Origin: an uncultured Clostridia bacterium
GTDB taxonomy: Bacteria > Bacillota > Clostridia > Christensenellales > DTU072
Direction: 5' to 3'
DNA length: 36,827 bases
Assembly (NCBI GenBank): GCA_944372665.1
Contig: CALVZV010000009.1
Coordinates: 1 to 36,827, forward strand
Shown piece by piece: positions 14,201-21,349 of the stretch (position 1 is its first letter; each line of letters begins with the position of its first letter). Below the pieces are notes generated by a model. It worked only from the letters and a program-made list of their open reading frames with translations. It had not been told where the DNA came from and did no database searches. A program made the position numbers and the translations under genes.

Positions 14201-14606
14201 TTCCGCCGCGATAAAAGAGGGCGCGATCCTGGCGTCCGACCTTGCAGAACTGGTCGCGGAACGTACCGACGAGATCGTGCGCTACACCTCCGCCAACCGC
14301 TATTCGACCGAGCGCGGAGAGAGCGGCGAAATAGCGCTTAAATCCAATTCCAAGGGCAAGGTCAGACCGGACAAGCTTTCCAAGGAAGAAAGAATGCTGC
14401 TGCCTCTCGCGTGCGCCGCGGCGTTCAACGAAATAATGACGGGTCTGCTTGCGGGCGACGTCACCCCGATGCTCAGCGTAAGCGCGGACGAATGCGACAA
14501 GCAGTCGCTGACGCCGTTGGTGGAATATGCCAAGGAACGCGACATAATGGTGTTCCCCGACGACGACGCGCTGTTCTTCCGCGCGGTCAGCAAGATCAAT
14601 ATCTGA
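11229..14606 (+). CDS. SbcC/Rad50-like coiled-coil protein with degenerate ATPase motifs
   Basis: A 1125-residue protein built like SbcC/Rad50. It has an N-terminal head lobe (about 1-165), a long coiled coil, a zinc-hook motif CPVC (Cys562/Cys565) at the exact midpoint, a returning coiled coil, and a C-terminal lobe (about 1010-1125). The N-terminus aligns by eye with SbcC (LINLTIKGATGSEKVIDFG, then FAFYGASDSG), but where Walker A GPxGAGK(S/T) should stand it reads ADTDAASVV, with no glycine-rich loop and no lysine in place. The signature LSGGE is LSKEE (near 1047). The Walker B area reads VSADECDKQS, keeping an Asp-Glu pair, and the H-loop histidine is not seen. GGAGGAG lies 4 bases before the ATG. 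No sbcD nuclease gene is adjacent. It may be a structural or regulatory relative that no longer hydrolyses ATP. Confidence 0.85.
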   Translation: MKLINLTIKGATGSEKVIDFGNKVAGAVVVADTDAASVVKALAFAFYGASDSGFTGSEARLYFAAEEEEYLLTRTLETDPAGETRQTAILSSPDGKTVYADDDEGINGFVAEKIGLDRAGFEKLAVLDRDAAKPLLSDTVSRESFVAEMMADFATSEKVMNKYTGMKDEEIRLLDGIDAIEPVTRDELKTQQIAADSDRIALEEVRSRLEAVNHEIQLAEAYRDELSDYDAAVAKLNELNARNAEMSAIADRAAASEAAVELTKVFTAYYSSEKALEEKKAQLAAEEEAAAKRAMRVESGEKALESLGKDYMEHALRAEELRKALVEEISVLSEKPEEFKMGALVESRYAVFEDEREELAKRSEELSAELKELDDKNATLRDSLKEIRRSAEYKKAVQEGAVLEESLAQLNARYEASLKATEADEKHRSELAQRKKTSEDEHKKILREMKNLEKDIRGEFNSVEDAVNHDVYYKQTIYYKHLFVSDNEVELDVVEKKIEKVEKAAESYAEKLKTVKERRDEVKAHKTRLEQKLALLNEKLTEYMSYNRLREITGEVEYGSHCPVCDGFVTYKKELPLRDTKALDDQIKAVEAEIAKDADALSIAEANIGQLSAAATVSREYLENLRSVRDDKKAAIDGVLKAYGAADIPALFALVQKAVEDSKALTLKVDRYRVLTGEEKRLGEMLGTIESELDRIDLEKLTAARSSREVLRGEIAEKDRYYRDCAVYFGGEKAADLLSKLEVVDAEYENAENELEANRMRAESVAEELAAVNERLYAIVNRTLPVSVGDRQLSYKEVVAKAEADYLKAINDEIAAADERKEQAKAKLQATRRVVDEAKAEESDGKERLLEMRAALSAAQQAHDALYNDYVPRFEEIGLKTPDDIERIIMSEDELAAARETLYKYDEDLVGTKEAVNVYKQGIDEHVGYYENYEANQALRDEIKKEEEEAIMKLGASIAVKADMEKRYALVLELNKRLSFLQARIKGIEDLSAAIKEGAILASDLAELVAERTDEIVRYTSANRYSTERGESGEIALKSNSKGKVRPDKLSKEERMLLPLACAAAFNEIMTGLLAGDVTPMLSVSADECDKQSLTPLVEYAKERDIMVFPDDDALFFRAVSKINI

Positions 14607-14632
14607 TATCATATTCCGTAAAATACCTGCGG

Positions 14633-14660
14633 AAAACGCCTGCCTTAGTGCGGGCGTTTT
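14633..14660 (+). terminator. Hairpin after the Rad50-like gene
   Basis: AAAACGCCTGC (14633-14643) pairs with GCGGGCGTTTT (14650-14660) over 11 positions including one G-T wobble, with a six-base loop. The Ts form part of the stem and are followed by GGG. It is a plausible terminator in the gap before the ABC transporter genes. Confidence 0.6.
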
Positions 14661-14695
14661 GGGTAATTAAATTATAAAACTGTTTAGAGGTGAGT

Positions 14696-15688
14696 ATGGA
14701 CGCCGTGTTAAGCGTTAACGGACTGAAAAAGTATTACCGCTCCAAGGGCTCGTTCATAAAGGCAGTGGACGACGTTTCGTTCGAGGTGTATCCGGGCGAA
14801 GTCGTGGGCTTTCTGGGTCCGAACGGCGCGGGAAAGACGACAGCGATCAAAGCGATAACGGGGCTTGCCGCGTACGAAGGTCAGATAAGAATATGCGGTT
14901 TCGATCTGAGTGAAAAACACCGGGCAGCCGTCAGACAGCTGGGTGCCATTGTCGAAAGCCCGGATCTTTACGCCGACAAAACGGCGAAATGGAATCTGTC
15001 GTATTTCGCGTCCATATCGGACGAGGAGCAGCTGCGCACGGGCTATCCCGAGGGCGCGGAGATCAAAAAGATAATATCCGACAGAGTGGAAAAAGCACTG
15101 AACACCGTAGGCCTTTCGGCGCGCGCGGGCAGCGCGGTAAAAACCTATTCGCTGGGCATGAAACAGCGTTTGGGTATCGCTCAGGCGCTGCTTGCGGAAC
15201 CCAAACTGCTGATTCTGGACGAACCCGCGAACGGACTGGATCCCGACGGGATAAAGGATATCCGTAATCTTGTCCGCAGACTTGCGTCCGAAAAAAACAT
15301 AGGTATACTGGTATCCTCGCACCAGCTGCACGAAATGCAGCTGATGTGCGACAGGGTGCTTATAATTTCGCACGGCAGAATAGTCGCGGATAAAAAAATA
15401 GACGAACTTGCGCGCAGCGAGGGCGGCAGGATCCGCGTCAGCGTCAAAACCGACGATCCCGCAAAAGCGGCGCGGTTTCTGGCGGAGCGCTTCGGCGTCG
15501 AGGACGCGGTCGCAGGCGAAAACTCGGTCTCGTTTTCTTCGGACAAGCCAACGGCGGAAGTGACCAGGGAACTGGTGCTTGCCGGGTTTAACGTGTACGG
15601 GGTCAGCGAGGACGAGGTCAGTCTGGAGGAGGTGTTCATGCGCGAAATACATTCCGGTACCGCAAAGGAGGACGGCGATGTTCGGTAA
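14696..15688 (+). CDS. ABC transporter ATP-binding protein (BcrA-like exporter type)
   Basis: A 330-residue ATPase subunit. Walker A GPNGAGKTT is at 41-49, the signature YSLGMKQRLG near 148, Walker B LLILDEPANGLDP near 170, and the switch histidine in VSSHQLHEM. The roughly 110-residue C-terminal extension after the nucleotide-binding domain is usual for subunits of the bacitracin/lantibiotic-resistance type. It pairs with the permease that starts inside its last codons. AGAGGTGAG leads directly into the ATG at 14696; a GTG six bases earlier is possible but lies inside that ribosome binding site. Substrate unknown; peptide-antibiotic resistance or lipid-linked export are the common roles of the family. 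Confidence 0.92.
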   Translation: MDAVLSVNGLKKYYRSKGSFIKAVDDVSFEVYPGEVVGFLGPNGAGKTTAIKAITGLAAYEGQIRICGFDLSEKHRAAVRQLGAIVESPDLYADKTAKWNLSYFASISDEEQLRTGYPEGAEIKKIISDRVEKALNTVGLSARAGSAVKTYSLGMKQRLGIAQALLAEPKLLILDEPANGLDPDGIKDIRNLVRRLASEKNIGILVSSHQLHEMQLMCDRVLIISHGRIVADKKIDELARSEGGRIRVSVKTDDPAKAARFLAERFGVEDAVAGENSVSFSSDKPTAEVTRELVLAGFNVYGVSEDEVSLEEVFMREIHSGTAKEDGDVR

Positions 15689-16724
15689 ACTGTATGCAGG
15701 CGAACTGAAGAAGCAGACCTCAAAAAGCGCGATAATCGCCATCGCGGTGATAATGGCGGTATTGTTGCTGCTTATGGCGGTGCTGTTCGATTCTTTGAAC
15801 GAACTGCTGGCAGAAAGCGTACCTCCCTCGGAGGCGCAAAGCCGATCCGCCGAAGTGTATACCGAAGAAAGCGTCGAAGCCTTATTGGAGTATTACCGCG
15901 CGGCGCTTAAAGACGCCGAAGCGGAAAAAGCCGAGGCGGGCTTCGATTATTACCGCAATCCCGACAGCGTATATATGTACGAAGGCTATATCGCCATGCT
16001 GGAATACATTAAAGGCAACGAACTTTACGGTATAGAGCTGACGACGGTGATACAGGGCGCTCCCGTGACGGGCGCTTCCGTCACGGCGGAAAGCTTTATA
16101 ACGACGGCGGGGAGCATGCTGATACTTCTGGCGGTCATCTATGCTTCGATAGTTGCCGGCAGCACTTTCGCGGACGAATACAAGCGCGGGACGATCAAGA
16201 TGCTCCTGATACGCCCCGTAGGCCGCGGTCAGGTGGTGACGGCAAAGCTGCTTGCGGCACTGACGCATACAGCGGCTGCTTATCTGATAATGTTCGTGTG
16301 CACCGTGGCGGTAGGATATGCCGTATTCCCGGCCGCGGGAGGCGACGCCGTATATTCGTTCAACAATTCGGCGTTTACGGTTTCGGCGGTGTCGAACACG
16401 CTGGGGATAAGCTTTGCGACCAACCTTATCATGCTTATGACTTATGCGGTAGTGGCTTTCGCCGCGGGGATTCTCACCAGAAACAAGGTTTTCGGAATAA
16501 TCACGCCGATAATCCTTATAGAAGTCGCCGGGCTTATAATCTCGATGTTCGGACTCGGCCGTTTTTTCATAAGCGACGCGGCGGAATGGTCCAAGTACGT
16601 AGGCATAGGCAACACGCTGTACGGCGGCGCGGATTTCTTCATTTCCCTGGCGGTATGGATAGTCTGGGTAGCCGTGCTGACGGCGGGTTCGTACATGGCG
16701 GTGATAAAACGCGATGCGGCCTAG
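15678..16724 (+). CDS. ABC-2 type transporter permease
   Basis: A 348-residue membrane protein starting MFGKLYAGELKKQTSKSAI, a short cytoplasmic amphipathic start followed by a first helix (about 18-37). A polar extracytoplasmic loop of about 100 residues rich in Glu and Tyr follows, then five more hydrophobic helices from about residue 145 (SMLILLAVIYASIVAGSTFADE onwards). FADEYKRGTIKMLLIRPVGR is the coupling segment conserved in ABC-2 permeases and would contact the ATPase. AAGGAGG precedes the ATG at 15678 and overlaps the last 11 bases of the ATPase gene, so the two subunits are translationally coupled. Together they form an exporter of unknown substrate. Confidence 0.9.
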   Translation: MFGKLYAGELKKQTSKSAIIAIAVIMAVLLLLMAVLFDSLNELLAESVPPSEAQSRSAEVYTEESVEALLEYYRAALKDAEAEKAEAGFDYYRNPDSVYMYEGYIAMLEYIKGNELYGIELTTVIQGAPVTGASVTAESFITTAGSMLILLAVIYASIVAGSTFADEYKRGTIKMLLIRPVGRGQVVTAKLLAALTHTAAAYLIMFVCTVAVGYAVFPAAGGDAVYSFNNSAFTVSAVSNTLGISFATNLIMLMTYAVVAFAAGILTRNKVFGIITPIILIEVAGLIISMFGLGRFFISDAAEWSKYVGIGNTLYGGADFFISLAVWIVWVAVLTAGSYMAVIKRDAA

Positions 16725-16752
16725 CCCGCGCGGCGGTATTTACGGAGGAAAA

Positions 16753-17367
16753 ATGCTTGGTAAAGGACGTAAAACCACTTTTATGCTGGCGCGGCTTGCG
16801 GTCGAAGCCGCGCTTTATTTCGTGCTGACTTTTTTTATGCAGCCGATAGCGTTCAGCCCCGTATTGCAGTTCAGAGTCGGCGAAGCGCTTACGCTGCTGC
16901 CGCTGATTTTTCCGGAGGCCGTGATAGGCGTGTCGCTGGGGTGCCTTTTGGCGAACCTGTTTTCGCCTTACGCGTGGTACGACGTCGTTTTCGGCACTCT
17001 TGCAACGGTGATAGCTGCCGTGCTTACATATTTTATCGGCAGGTTGCTTAAAAATAAGAATATGATCTGGCGCGCGCTCGCGGGAAGTCTGCCGCCGATA
17101 CTCGTCAATGCCGCGATATTGCCGTTGATGTGGCTTATCGCCATGGGCGACGCGGCGTACTGGTTCAACTTCGGCATGCTCGTCATAACCCAGTCAGGCG
17201 CCGTAATCTGCATAGGTGTGCCTGTGATTTTGGCGCTGAACAAGACGGAGGCGATCATAGCCGCGAGGACGGGGAAGGACAGCGCGACGGAACCGGCGCA
17301 GACCGTGCGTGCGGACGCCGACGGACACGATCAAGAAAGGGAAAAAGAAAAACCCGATAAAGATTGA
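16753..17367 (+). CDS. queT: QueT family queuosine-precursor transporter (ECF S-component)
   Basis: A 204-residue membrane protein starting MLGKGRKTTFMLARLAVEA. The stretch FVLTFFMQPIAFSPVLQFRVGEALTLLP, then IFPEAVIGVSLGCLLANLFSPYAWYDVVFGTLAT, is the QueT hallmark. QueT proteins are substrate-binding subunits of ECF vitamin transporters that take up preQ1 or related queuosine precursors with a shared energising module, not encoded here. The family often sits under a preQ1 riboswitch; with only 28 bp between the permease stop and this gene there is no room for one, so it depends on upstream transcription. GGAGG lies 4 bases before the ATG. The last 40 residues are hydrophilic and highly charged, an unusual tail. 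Its end overlaps the greA promoter. Confidence 0.88.
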   Translation: MLGKGRKTTFMLARLAVEAALYFVLTFFMQPIAFSPVLQFRVGEALTLLPLIFPEAVIGVSLGCLLANLFSPYAWYDVVFGTLATVIAAVLTYFIGRLLKNKNMIWRALAGSLPPILVNAAILPLMWLIAMGDAAYWFNFGMLVITQSGAVICIGVPVILALNKTEAIIAARTGKDSATEPAQTVRADADGHDQEREKEKPDKD

Positions 17368-17396
17368 CAAGCAGTACATTTTACCCTATAATGTAC
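17364..17396 (+). promoter_or_regulatory. Consensus sigma-A promoter of greA-lysS with overlapping dyad
   Basis: TTGACA (17364-17369) and TATAAT (17387-17392) are both perfect with a 17-bp spacer. The -35 box includes bases of the queT stop codon. GTACATT (17374-17380) and AATGTAC (17390-17396) form a perfect 7-bp inverted repeat with a 9-base spacer across the -10 box, which could be an operator or chance. Confidence 0.88.
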
Positions 17397-17440
17397 AAAC
17401 AACCATTAGATATCCCTTACAGGGATAAAAAGAGGAAATC

Positions 17441-17923
17441 ATGGAAAAAACGATACCGCTTTCTCAAAAGTACTTCGACGAACTCAACGCGCGCCTTCAG
17501 TATCTGAAGACCGACGGAAAAGCCGAGGTGGCACAGGCGCTCAAAACCGCCAAGGAGTTCGGGGATCTCTCCGAAAACGCCGAGTACACCGCCGCCAAGG
17601 ACGCCCAGCAGAAACTCGAGATCGACATCATGCGTCTGGAGGAGATACTCGCCCAGGCGTATCCTATCGACATGAGTCTTATCAGCACCAAGAGCGTTCA
17701 GGTGGGTCTGAACGTAAAAGTGCTTTTCGACGGCGACGACGAGGAGGACGCGGAAACGTATACGATAGTCAACAGTCTAGAGGTCAACACCGCCGAAAAC
17801 AAAATAAGCGACGAGTCGCCTCTCGGCAAGGCGCTGATGGGAAAGAAAAAGGGCGACGAAGTCGCTTTCAGATCCCCCGGCGGCTCGACCGTTAAACTGA
17901 CGGTATTGGAGATAAAGAAATAA
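17441..17923 (+). CDS. greA: Transcription elongation factor GreA
   Basis: A 160-residue Gre factor. Residues 1-75 form the antiparallel coiled coil, with the conserved GDLSENAEYTAAKDAQ (41-56) at its tip carrying the acidic residues Asp42 and Glu45 that enter the RNA-polymerase secondary channel and stimulate cleavage of backtracked RNA. The C-terminal FKBP-like domain ends with ISDESPLGKALMGKKKGDEV and a VLEIKK strand, all typical. The length is normal. GAGGAAATC lies before the ATG at 17441, and a strong promoter stands 50 bp upstream. Its stop shares one base with the lysS start (TAATG), a greA-lysS arrangement common in Bacillota. Confidence 0.97.
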   Translation: MEKTIPLSQKYFDELNARLQYLKTDGKAEVAQALKTAKEFGDLSENAEYTAAKDAQQKLEIDIMRLEEILAQAYPIDMSLISTKSVQVGLNVKVLFDGDDEEDAETYTIVNSLEVNTAENKISDESPLGKALMGKKKGDEVAFRSPGGSTVKLTVLEIKK

Positions 17924-19437
17924 TGGGCGAGACCAAACAAGCGAACCTGACCGACGTCCTGCCCGTACAGGAGGACGAGAACGAAATAATAGCGCTGAGG
18001 CGCGAAAGGCTTAAAGAGCTTAAAGCCGAGGGGCGCGATCCCTTCCGCGCCGTCAGTTACGACGTCGACGCGACCAGCCGCAGGATAGTTTCCGACTACG
18101 CCGCATACGACGGCAAAAGCGTGTCGCTTGCCGGCAGGCTGATTTCCAAGCGCGTCATGGGGAAAGCGGGATTCGCGCACATACGCGACGCCGAGGGCGA
18201 TATCCAGCTTTATTTCCGCATAGACGCTTTGGGAGCGGAGAAATACGACGACTTCAAAAAGACGGACATAGGCGACATAATCGGCGTCAAGGGCGAAGTA
18301 TTCACTACGCATAAGGGCGAGATATCCGTCAAGGTATCCGATTTCGTGCTGCTCACGAAGTCGCTGCGCCCGCTGCCCGAAAAATATCACGGGCTTAAGG
18401 ACACCGAGATCAGATACAGAAAGCGTTACCTCGATCTGATAGTAAATCCCGAGGTCAAGGACGTGTTCGTCAAGCGCTCCGCCATAATCGCGGCGATACG
18501 CACTTTCCTGAACGAAAGGGGATTTATCGAGGTCGAGACCCCGATACTCAACACCATCATGGGCGGCGCCAACGCCAGACCGTTCGTTACGCATCATAAC
18601 ACGCTGGATATGGACATGTACCTCAGGATCGCGCCCGAACTTTATCTGAAACGCCTTATCGTGGGCGGTTTCGACAAGGTTTACGAGATGGGCAGACTGT
18701 TCCGCAACGAGGGTATGGACACCCGTCACAACCCCGAATTTACCACGATGGAGCTGTACGAAGCATATGCGGACTACGGCGACATGATGGATATCACCGA
18801 AGAACTTTACAAATACTGCGCCGAAAAGGTACTGGGCACCACGCTATTGAATTATCAGGGCGAAGAAGTCGATCTGGGCAAGACCTGGGAAAGGATAAGC
18901 ATGATAGACATAGTCAGGAAAGTTACCGGCATCGATTTCGGCGCAGATACCGATATGGCAACGGTCAGGGCGCAGGCAAAAGCTTTGGGCGTGGAAATAT
19001 CCTCCGAAGACAGCTGGGGCAGCGTGCTGTATAAAGTGTTCGACGAAAAGGTCGAGGAAACGCTGACAGGCCCGATATTCGTCATCGATTATCCCGTCGA
19101 GGTCAGCCCGCTTGCCAAGCGCAAGGCTTCCGATCCGCGTCTGACGGAAAGATTCGAATTCTTTATCAACGCACGCGAGATGGGCAACGCCTTCAGCGAG
19201 CTGAACGATCCCGAAGACCAGCGCGCCAGGTTCGAGGAGCAGGTCAAAAAACGCGAAAAAGGCGACGACGAAGCGCAGATGATGGACGAGGACTACGTCA
19301 CCGCGCTGGAATACGGTCTGCCGCCCACGGGCGGCCTGGGAATAGGCATAGACAGAATGGTGATGCTGTTTACGGATTCGGCTTCGATACGCGACGTGTT
19401 GCTGTTCCCCACGATGAAACCCGTCAAAAATGCCTGA
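17923..19437 (+). CDS. lysS: Lysyl-tRNA synthetase, class II
   Basis: A 504-residue class II synthetase that charges tRNA-Lys. After a charged N-terminal helix, the anticodon-binding OB fold (about 60-165) includes VSLAGRLISKRVMGKAGFAHI. The catalytic domain has motif 1 around FIEVETPILNTIMGGANARPF, motif 2 YEMGRLFRNEGMDTRHNPEF, and motif 3 GGLGIGIDRMVMLFT near the C-terminus. The length and domain order are normal for bacterial LysS. The start codon overlaps the greA stop by one base, so translation is coupled. The end overlaps the next gene by eight bases. Confidence 0.97.
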   Translation: MGETKQANLTDVLPVQEDENEIIALRRERLKELKAEGRDPFRAVSYDVDATSRRIVSDYAAYDGKSVSLAGRLISKRVMGKAGFAHIRDAEGDIQLYFRIDALGAEKYDDFKKTDIGDIIGVKGEVFTTHKGEISVKVSDFVLLTKSLRPLPEKYHGLKDTEIRYRKRYLDLIVNPEVKDVFVKRSAIIAAIRTFLNERGFIEVETPILNTIMGGANARPFVTHHNTLDMDMYLRIAPELYLKRLIVGGFDKVYEMGRLFRNEGMDTRHNPEFTTMELYEAYADYGDMMDITEELYKYCAEKVLGTTLLNYQGEEVDLGKTWERISMIDIVRKVTGIDFGADTDMATVRAQAKALGVEISSEDSWGSVLYKVFDEKVEETLTGPIFVIDYPVEVSPLAKRKASDPRLTERFEFFINAREMGNAFSELNDPEDQRARFEEQVKKREKGDDEAQMMDEDYVTALEYGLPPTGGLGIGIDRMVMLFTDSASIRDVLLFPTMKPVKNA

Positions 19438-20713
19438 ACCGTTGTCGGAGCGCATACGGGCGCTTAAAGAAGGCATTTCGTTCCACACCCCCGGTCACAG
19501 CGGGGGTGTTGTGGATTTTGCTCCCTTCGACATGTCCCTGACGGCAGCGGATCTGACCGAAACGGAACTAACGGACAACCTGCTTAAGCCCGAGGGCGTC
19601 ATCGCGGAGTCGGAGGCGGCGACGGGTAAAGCCTATAACACGTCGCCCGTACTGTATTCGACGTCGGGAGCGGGCACGCTTATGCTTGCGGCGGTCTACC
19701 GCAACAGAAGAAAACGCTTTCTGGTGTTCGGCGCGGCGCACAAAAGCGTGTATAACGCGCTTAGACTGTCGGGCGCCGAAGCGTGGCAGACTACGGATAC
19801 GGACATCGTCCGCGCGCTGAGTGTCTCCGGCGCGGACGCGGTGATCCTGACCAGCCCGGATTATTTCGGAAACACTCTGGACCTGGACCTTATCAGACGC
19901 GTTCTGGACGAAAAAGGCGTTTGCGCCGTTGTGGACGCCGCCCACGGAGCACATTTCGCGTTCAGCAATATTCTGCCTGATTCGGCAACCGAATACTTTG
20001 ATACGGTTATCCATTCAATGCATAAGACGATGCCGGTAATGACGGGCGGAGCCATAATGCATGTAAAGGAAAGCGAGAGAGAGGAATATCTGGAGAGCTT
20101 AAGGCTGTTCCATACCACGTCGCCCTCGTATCCGATCATGATGAGCATCGAATGCGCCGCAAACCTGTATTCGTCCGAGGGCGAACGCCTGTACGCCGGA
20201 ACGGTAAAGCGCGTGGAGGAATTCAAACGCGCTCTGACATGCACGCCATACCGCGCGGTCACGAACGACGACCCCACCAGAGTGACGATAGAAGCTCCTT
20301 CTTTCGGCAAAGGGCTGTCGCGCGCGCTTGCCGCCGAAAAAATATATACGGAATTTTATTATGACGACGGCGTTGTGCTGATAGTCACACCCTATAACGC
20401 CGACAGACTGGTTAAAGCAGCCGAGGCGCTGAGGCATACGCCGTATCTGCCCGAACCCGTCGTGAAACCTTTGTCGTGCGGGCGAAACACTTTCAGGCTG
20501 GAATTCGGCGGCGAAAAAGAACTCGTCGGCATCGAAAACGCTTCGGGGAGACGGCTTTACGACGCCGTGGGATATTATCCGCCCGGCACTCCGCTGCTGT
20601 TCCCCGGGCAGAGGGTAGGAGTCGCGGAAACGGCGATATTGAATAAACTGTGCGATATGCCGTCGGACAGGGTATTCGGACTTGAAAGCGGCGGTATAAA
20701 CGTGTTAAAATAA
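19430..20713 (+). CDS. Orn/Lys/Arg decarboxylase-family PLP enzyme (YaaO-like)
   Basis: A 427-residue fold-type I PLP enzyme. HTPGHSGG near residue 19, VVDAAHGAHFAFSN near 165-178 with the aspartate that contacts the PLP ring nitrogen, and SMHKTMPVMTGGA with Lys199 as the Schiff-base lysine all match the major domain of the ornithine/lysine/arginine decarboxylase family. The N-terminal wing domain found in larger family members is absent, as in the short Bacillota form (YaaO), which also sits next to tmk. A role in polyamine synthesis is possible but the substrate is not evident. The ATG at 19430 overlaps the end of lysS by eight bases. Confidence 0.88.
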   Translation: MPEPLSERIRALKEGISFHTPGHSGGVVDFAPFDMSLTAADLTETELTDNLLKPEGVIAESEAATGKAYNTSPVLYSTSGAGTLMLAAVYRNRRKRFLVFGAAHKSVYNALRLSGAEAWQTTDTDIVRALSVSGADAVILTSPDYFGNTLDLDLIRRVLDEKGVCAVVDAAHGAHFAFSNILPDSATEYFDTVIHSMHKTMPVMTGGAIMHVKESEREEYLESLRLFHTTSPSYPIMMSIECAANLYSSEGERLYAGTVKRVEEFKRALTCTPYRAVTNDDPTRVTIEAPSFGKGLSRALAAEKIYTEFYYDDGVVLIVTPYNADRLVKAAEALRHTPYLPEPVVKPLSCGRNTFRLEFGGEKELVGIENASGRRLYDAVGYYPPGTPLLFPGQRVGVAETAILNKLCDMPSDRVFGLESGGINVLK

Positions 20714-20725
20714 TTCCGAGGAAGT

Positions 20726-21349
20726 ATGAACGGAAAATTCGTGACGCTGGAAGGCTGCGAGGGAGTAGGCAAGAGCACGCAGCTGAGGTTTTTAAAAGAA
20801 TATCTCGAACGGGAAAACGTTCCCGCCGTATTTACGCGCGAGCCGGGCGGCACGCCTCTTGCGGAACGCATCCGCTCCGTGCTGTTGGACGACCGGCTGG
20901 AGATTTCCCCCGAGGCGGAAGCCGAGCTTTTCGCCACCGCGCGCCGCGACCATATCGACAACTTCATTTTTCCCGCGCTGGATAGTGGCAAACTGGTCGT
21001 ATGCGACAGATACATCGATTCGTCGCTGGCATATCAGGGCTTCGGCAGAGGCTTGGGTATCGAAAAAGTGCTGGAATTCAACCGCTATGCCGTAAATAAA
21101 TGTATGCCCGATCTCACCGTTTTTATCGACATGGATCCGCTCAGGTCGTTCAGGACTCTCAGCGGCAAAAAAATAGAGCACGACCGCATAGAAACGGAAA
21201 ACCCCGCTTTCCACGCGGCATGCTACCGCGGCTTCAAAACCATAGAAAAAATGTTTCCCGGGCGTTTCAGGGCGATCGTGCCCGAAGCCGACAAGTACGC
21301 CACCCACCTCAAGATCGTCGATGCGCTTATCGGAGGCGGTGTTCTATGA
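20726..21349 (+). CDS. tmk: Thymidylate kinase
   Basis: A 207-residue kinase that phosphorylates dTMP to dTDP. The P-loop GCEGVGKST is at residues 10-18, TREPGGTPLAERIR follows near 37-50 with the dTMP-binding arginine, and VVCDRYIDSSLAYQG near 91 is the DR(Y/F) motif. The lid region near 145 (SGKKIEHDRIE) has basic and acidic residues as expected. The length is normal. GAGGAAG lies 4-5 bases before the ATG. The last bases overlap holB (ATGA), repeating the tmk-holB order of Bacillus, where tmk also neighbours a YaaO-type gene. The small yaaQ and yaaR genes found between them in Bacillus are absent here. Confidence 0.97.
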   Translation: MNGKFVTLEGCEGVGKSTQLRFLKEYLERENVPAVFTREPGGTPLAERIRSVLLDDRLEISPEAEAELFATARRDHIDNFIFPALDSGKLVVCDRYIDSSLAYQGFGRGLGIEKVLEFNRYAVNKCMPDLTVFIDMDPLRSFRTLSGKKIEHDRIETENPAFHAACYRGFKTIEKMFPGRFRAIVPEADKYATHLKIVDALIGGGVL

